The position numbers were made by a program, and so were the translations under genes. 64,000 nucleotides of DNA from Prunus persica (taxonomy: Eukaryota; Streptophyta; Magnoliopsida; Rosales; Rosaceae), in assembly GCF_000346465.2 (NCBI RefSeq), contig NC_034016.1, positions 22,188,442-22,252,441 on the forward strand, written 5' to 3'. Position 1 is the stretch's first letter. Every line of letters starts with the position of its first letter. The notes below the pieces were generated by a model that made no database searches, was not told where the DNA came from, and was given only the letters and a program-made list of their open reading frames with translations. Of the stretch, positions 60,998-64,000 are shown piece after piece.

Positions 60998-63900
60998 CAA
61001 CCAAGTCATTTGAGCAAGGGAATGGGTTGAAATTATGTAATTCTCAAAGTAATCAAATTAAAAGGCCCTGGACTGGACGGTTGTTAATCATTCATTATTA
61101 CTTGTAATAAAAAGAGTGTCAATAATAGTTGGACTATAATTGCAATTACCAAATTCGGATAGATTATCTGTTACAAATATTTATCGTCTTCACATGTTAT
61201 GGTAAGCCAGCGCCCAGCTAAGGTGAAGGTGGTGCTTCCCTTCCCATGAACGATTCTATTCATGAATTGCATTCCGTTAGATTGGATTGGACCCTATCAG
61301 ATCACTTTCTGCTGCTGCAGCATTATGCACATGAGAGATGGGAAGCCTCAGGCCTGTGCCACATTATAATGTCAAATCATGGAAACCGTACACGCGTCAT
61401 CATCCTACTCGGCTACCCTATAAAAGTTTGATTTTCAGTGCTCTCCCAATCCCAACTGAAGCAAAAGAAATTTTGCAGTAAAACGATCATGTAAAGCAAT
61501 CATATTAATTCAGACCAAAAAAAATGAAAAATAAAGAAAGGCATACATACTTGATAAACAGAAAGAATCATATTACATACATTAAGTAGTTCATAAGTTT
61601 TTTTTATACAAGCGATATTGAAAAAGAGGATTCGAACAACTTGAGCTATAAATTTTAGAATAGCCTTTATGATTCTTACACTAAAGTAAAAACAAAAGAC
61701 CTTTTTGAGAAATTGGATCATGCAACCTAAGCTCTACTGTACTCATGATTTTGTTTTGGCATCTAATCCTAATTAATTGCTTTTATTTTGTCAATTCAGG
61801 GTAAGGTTTTGTTTTGGCATCTAATCCTCCCCTTTTCAGAAGGGTAAAAGCCCTAAAGAATAATTAACTCGTAATGAATGGTTTTCACAGAAGTGGCATA
61901 TCCTTCTTGAGGTTTGATGTCTCTTAGTCTCAGCCACGACCCGGAAAAAATAAAAAAAAGATGGCCAGTTCCCACTTGATTGATGCCTTAATATAATTAC
62001 ACTGGCCTTTTTCTTTTTCATGTGAATAATTACAATGACTTTTTAAAGGGTTGCTTTCCTTTCACATTAACAACATATGCTCAACTCTACACAGAGAGAA
62101 TATATATGGGTTTATGTCATTACAAAGTTAAAGCACTCATCATCATCATCATAATTGTGATTATAATTTTTGGTTGGCCAGAGTGTAAAAAGGCTCTTGG
62201 TGGCAAATATGGATCATAGGAATAGCAATCCTCCCTGGAAAGCCACCACCACCACCAGCCACTTCCACCCGCATACATATTTTTATATGATATATATATA
62301 CAGTAACAGTTACAGATTTCAGAACAAATCTAAGCCAATTGGTGGTACCCAAACGAAAAAGTCAAGCCTTTTCTTTCAAGATATATAAAGACCAGTTTGT
62401 TAAGAGATCAAACTTGGAAGTGGGTGGTTCCTAGTCCCTCGTGAGGTTGTAAATGCTTCTTCTTAGAACTTGGAAGGTTTGGTTTAATAAACTAGCAAAA
62501 ATTATTTAAAATGTGTAACAGATAATATGGAGAAAAAAAAAAGGAAAAAAATCATAAAGTTTTGGTGTTTTGGTAATGTGGGGGTGGGGCAACATGCGGA
62601 ATCTGTAAATCATGAAAGCATTGCACTCCTCCATCTTTTGGTAGCTCATGTATACTTTTAGAGCCGACACAAAACTATGATGAGGGCTCACACAGAGAGA
62701 TAGATGGAGAGAGGGCAGTCCTCCTTTTGCTCCTCACATTCCCCTTAATCATAATACTCTGTACTTGTTGGCTGGTGCAGCATTTGTTTCTAATAACATT
62801 CCAACTCATGTACACCCCATGTAATGTAATTGTAATACAAGCGATATATGGACAGGGGAAATCGAACACATATTCTCATATACAGGGATAACTGCTCTTA
62901 GCCACTTAAGTTATAAATTCTTTGCAATGTACATGTGAATTAAACATTCACAAAAGATAAAAGAGAAAAAAAGGGAGATATTTTGTTTTATGTTCTTCTC
63001 CATTTCATTCCTTGCAAATGCAATTCTTCTTATACGCAGAGAAGAAAAAAGGGTATTATAATGTTCCATTTGGTTGTTTTGGGTTTGCTTAGGTAAGTGG
63101 ATATTTGATGGCTTTGCAATCACGTTCAATTAGGTGGTTCCAACTTCCAATTACCAAACTCGAGTCTAAAAAGCTAAAGCGCCACACGCATGATGATGGG
63201 CCTTGATTGGCTGGGAACAAATCTCGGCCCAGTTAACATTGTAATTTGATCCATTACATGTACGACTGGAGATGAATTGGGCTTTTTCTGGGTCAACAAC
63301 TCATTGTAATCGCTAGCCAATGGGCTTATGACCTATTTCTTGTTGTCCCATATGTTAAATCGCTAGCCAATGTTATTTTAAATCGACCGGAAAAGGGAAG
63401 AAGACAAGCTGTTCTATTTTTGGTTTCCTATATGAATTTCAGCAAATATCCCCAACTTTACCCGGCAGAATTCTTTTACACCTTCAACTCCAATTTTGCC
63501 CTTATTAATAAAATAAAAGCATTTCTTAAAAACAAAATGTATATTCAACAACTCAACACCCCCAACAAAGAGAAAATATTTCATATTCATCCGTTGTATA
63601 CAAGTATGTGTCTATTTCTCCTATCACACAAATGATTGTATACAACTATTAATGTCAAAATTCTCTCCCAAAATAGGCCCCATTCCCAACTCACCATCAA
63701 TCCGCTACCTCCCTACTATTTTCCTCTTCTGCAACTCTCCATCTCGCCTCTCTTTCTAATATGGAGCATGTTGACCAGTATTGTGGCACTAATGGAGAAA
63801 AATAAGTGTGAGAGAGATATGAGAGATAGGGAGGGAAGAAGCATACTAGAGTGGGGGGGTGGTGGTGGTGGTGAATCGATGACAAGGTTAAATCATTTAT

Positions 63901-64000
63901 TTTTTTAGATGATTTTCCGATGATGATTTCTATAAACGATGAAATATCAAATTGAAAGTCGTGTAAGTCTTTGATTAATGTGAAAAGTTAACAATAACAT

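Larger units (their letters stand above)
58167..64000. other. Gene-poor intergenic region
   Basis: I find no gene, tRNA or rRNA here. Contents are AT-rich DNA, a hAT-like MITE (60,357-60,730), a GA microsatellite (60,935-60,992), two copies of a 20-odd-bp word ttttgttttggcatctaatc (about 61,748 and 61,807) and two copies of aatcgctagccaatg (about 63,308 and 63,358). Open frames are short and of low complexity. Confidence 0.6.

Noticed and set aside
58167..64000. Genes in the right-hand 6 kb, including frames at 59,292-59,600 and 63,636-63,908
   Set aside because: Frames are short, of simple composition or overlapping repeats, with no domain and no joinable exons.

Overview
The window reads as nuclear DNA of a eudicot plant, most likely a woody rosid of the Rosaceae (Prunus-like). 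Genes are intron-rich with GT-AG boundaries, intergenic DNA is AT-rich, and proteins such as an ERS1 ethylene receptor, an exopolygalacturonase and a Bet v 1/PR-10 protein are of plant type. The genus is an inference; I could not search a database.

The first 49 kb is gene-dense. From left to right: the 5' part of a short-chain dehydrogenase gene (-, runs off the left edge); an exopolygalacturonase (+); a receptor-kinase-like pseudokinase (+); RSH1, a plastid RelA/SpoT homologue in 24 exons (+); an uncharacterised two-membrane-segment protein (-); two tandem Ole e 1-like secreted proteins (-); a group VII ERF transcription factor with an oxygen-sensing N-terminus (+); a short dirigent protein (-); ribosomal protein L19 (+); the ethylene receptor ERS1 (-); mitochondrial fumarase FUM1 in 17 exons (-); a second, motif-divergent GH28 protein (+); a PR-10 protein (-); and a CH-domain kinesin-14 in 19 exons (-), one intron of which is a U12-type AT-AC intron. 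I rebuilt exon chains by hand from splice sites and reading-frame continuity. The order Ole e 1-like, ERF-VII, FUM1, kinesin-14 recalls Arabidopsis At2g47540-At2g47500.

The last 15 kb (49-64 kb) is gene-poor. About 8.5 kb of it (49,635-58,166) is bounded by 32-bp imperfect terminal inverted repeats and looks like a large non-autonomous DNA transposon. Inside are subterminal duplications, clusters of a palindromic decamer, a fragmentary HMG-box-like gene and an array of about 17 units of about 99 bp, each with an internal hairpin. A separate hAT-like MITE with an 8-bp target duplication lies at 60.4 kb, and a 400-bp foldback element with a probable 9-bp target duplication lies at 7.1-7.5 kb.

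The genes are not an operon or a metabolic cluster. Shared themes are cell-wall and secreted proteins (two GH28 proteins, two Ole e 1-like proteins, a dirigent protein), ethylene and oxygen sensing (ERS1, ERF-VII) and housekeeping (RPL19, FUM1, RSH1, kinesin).
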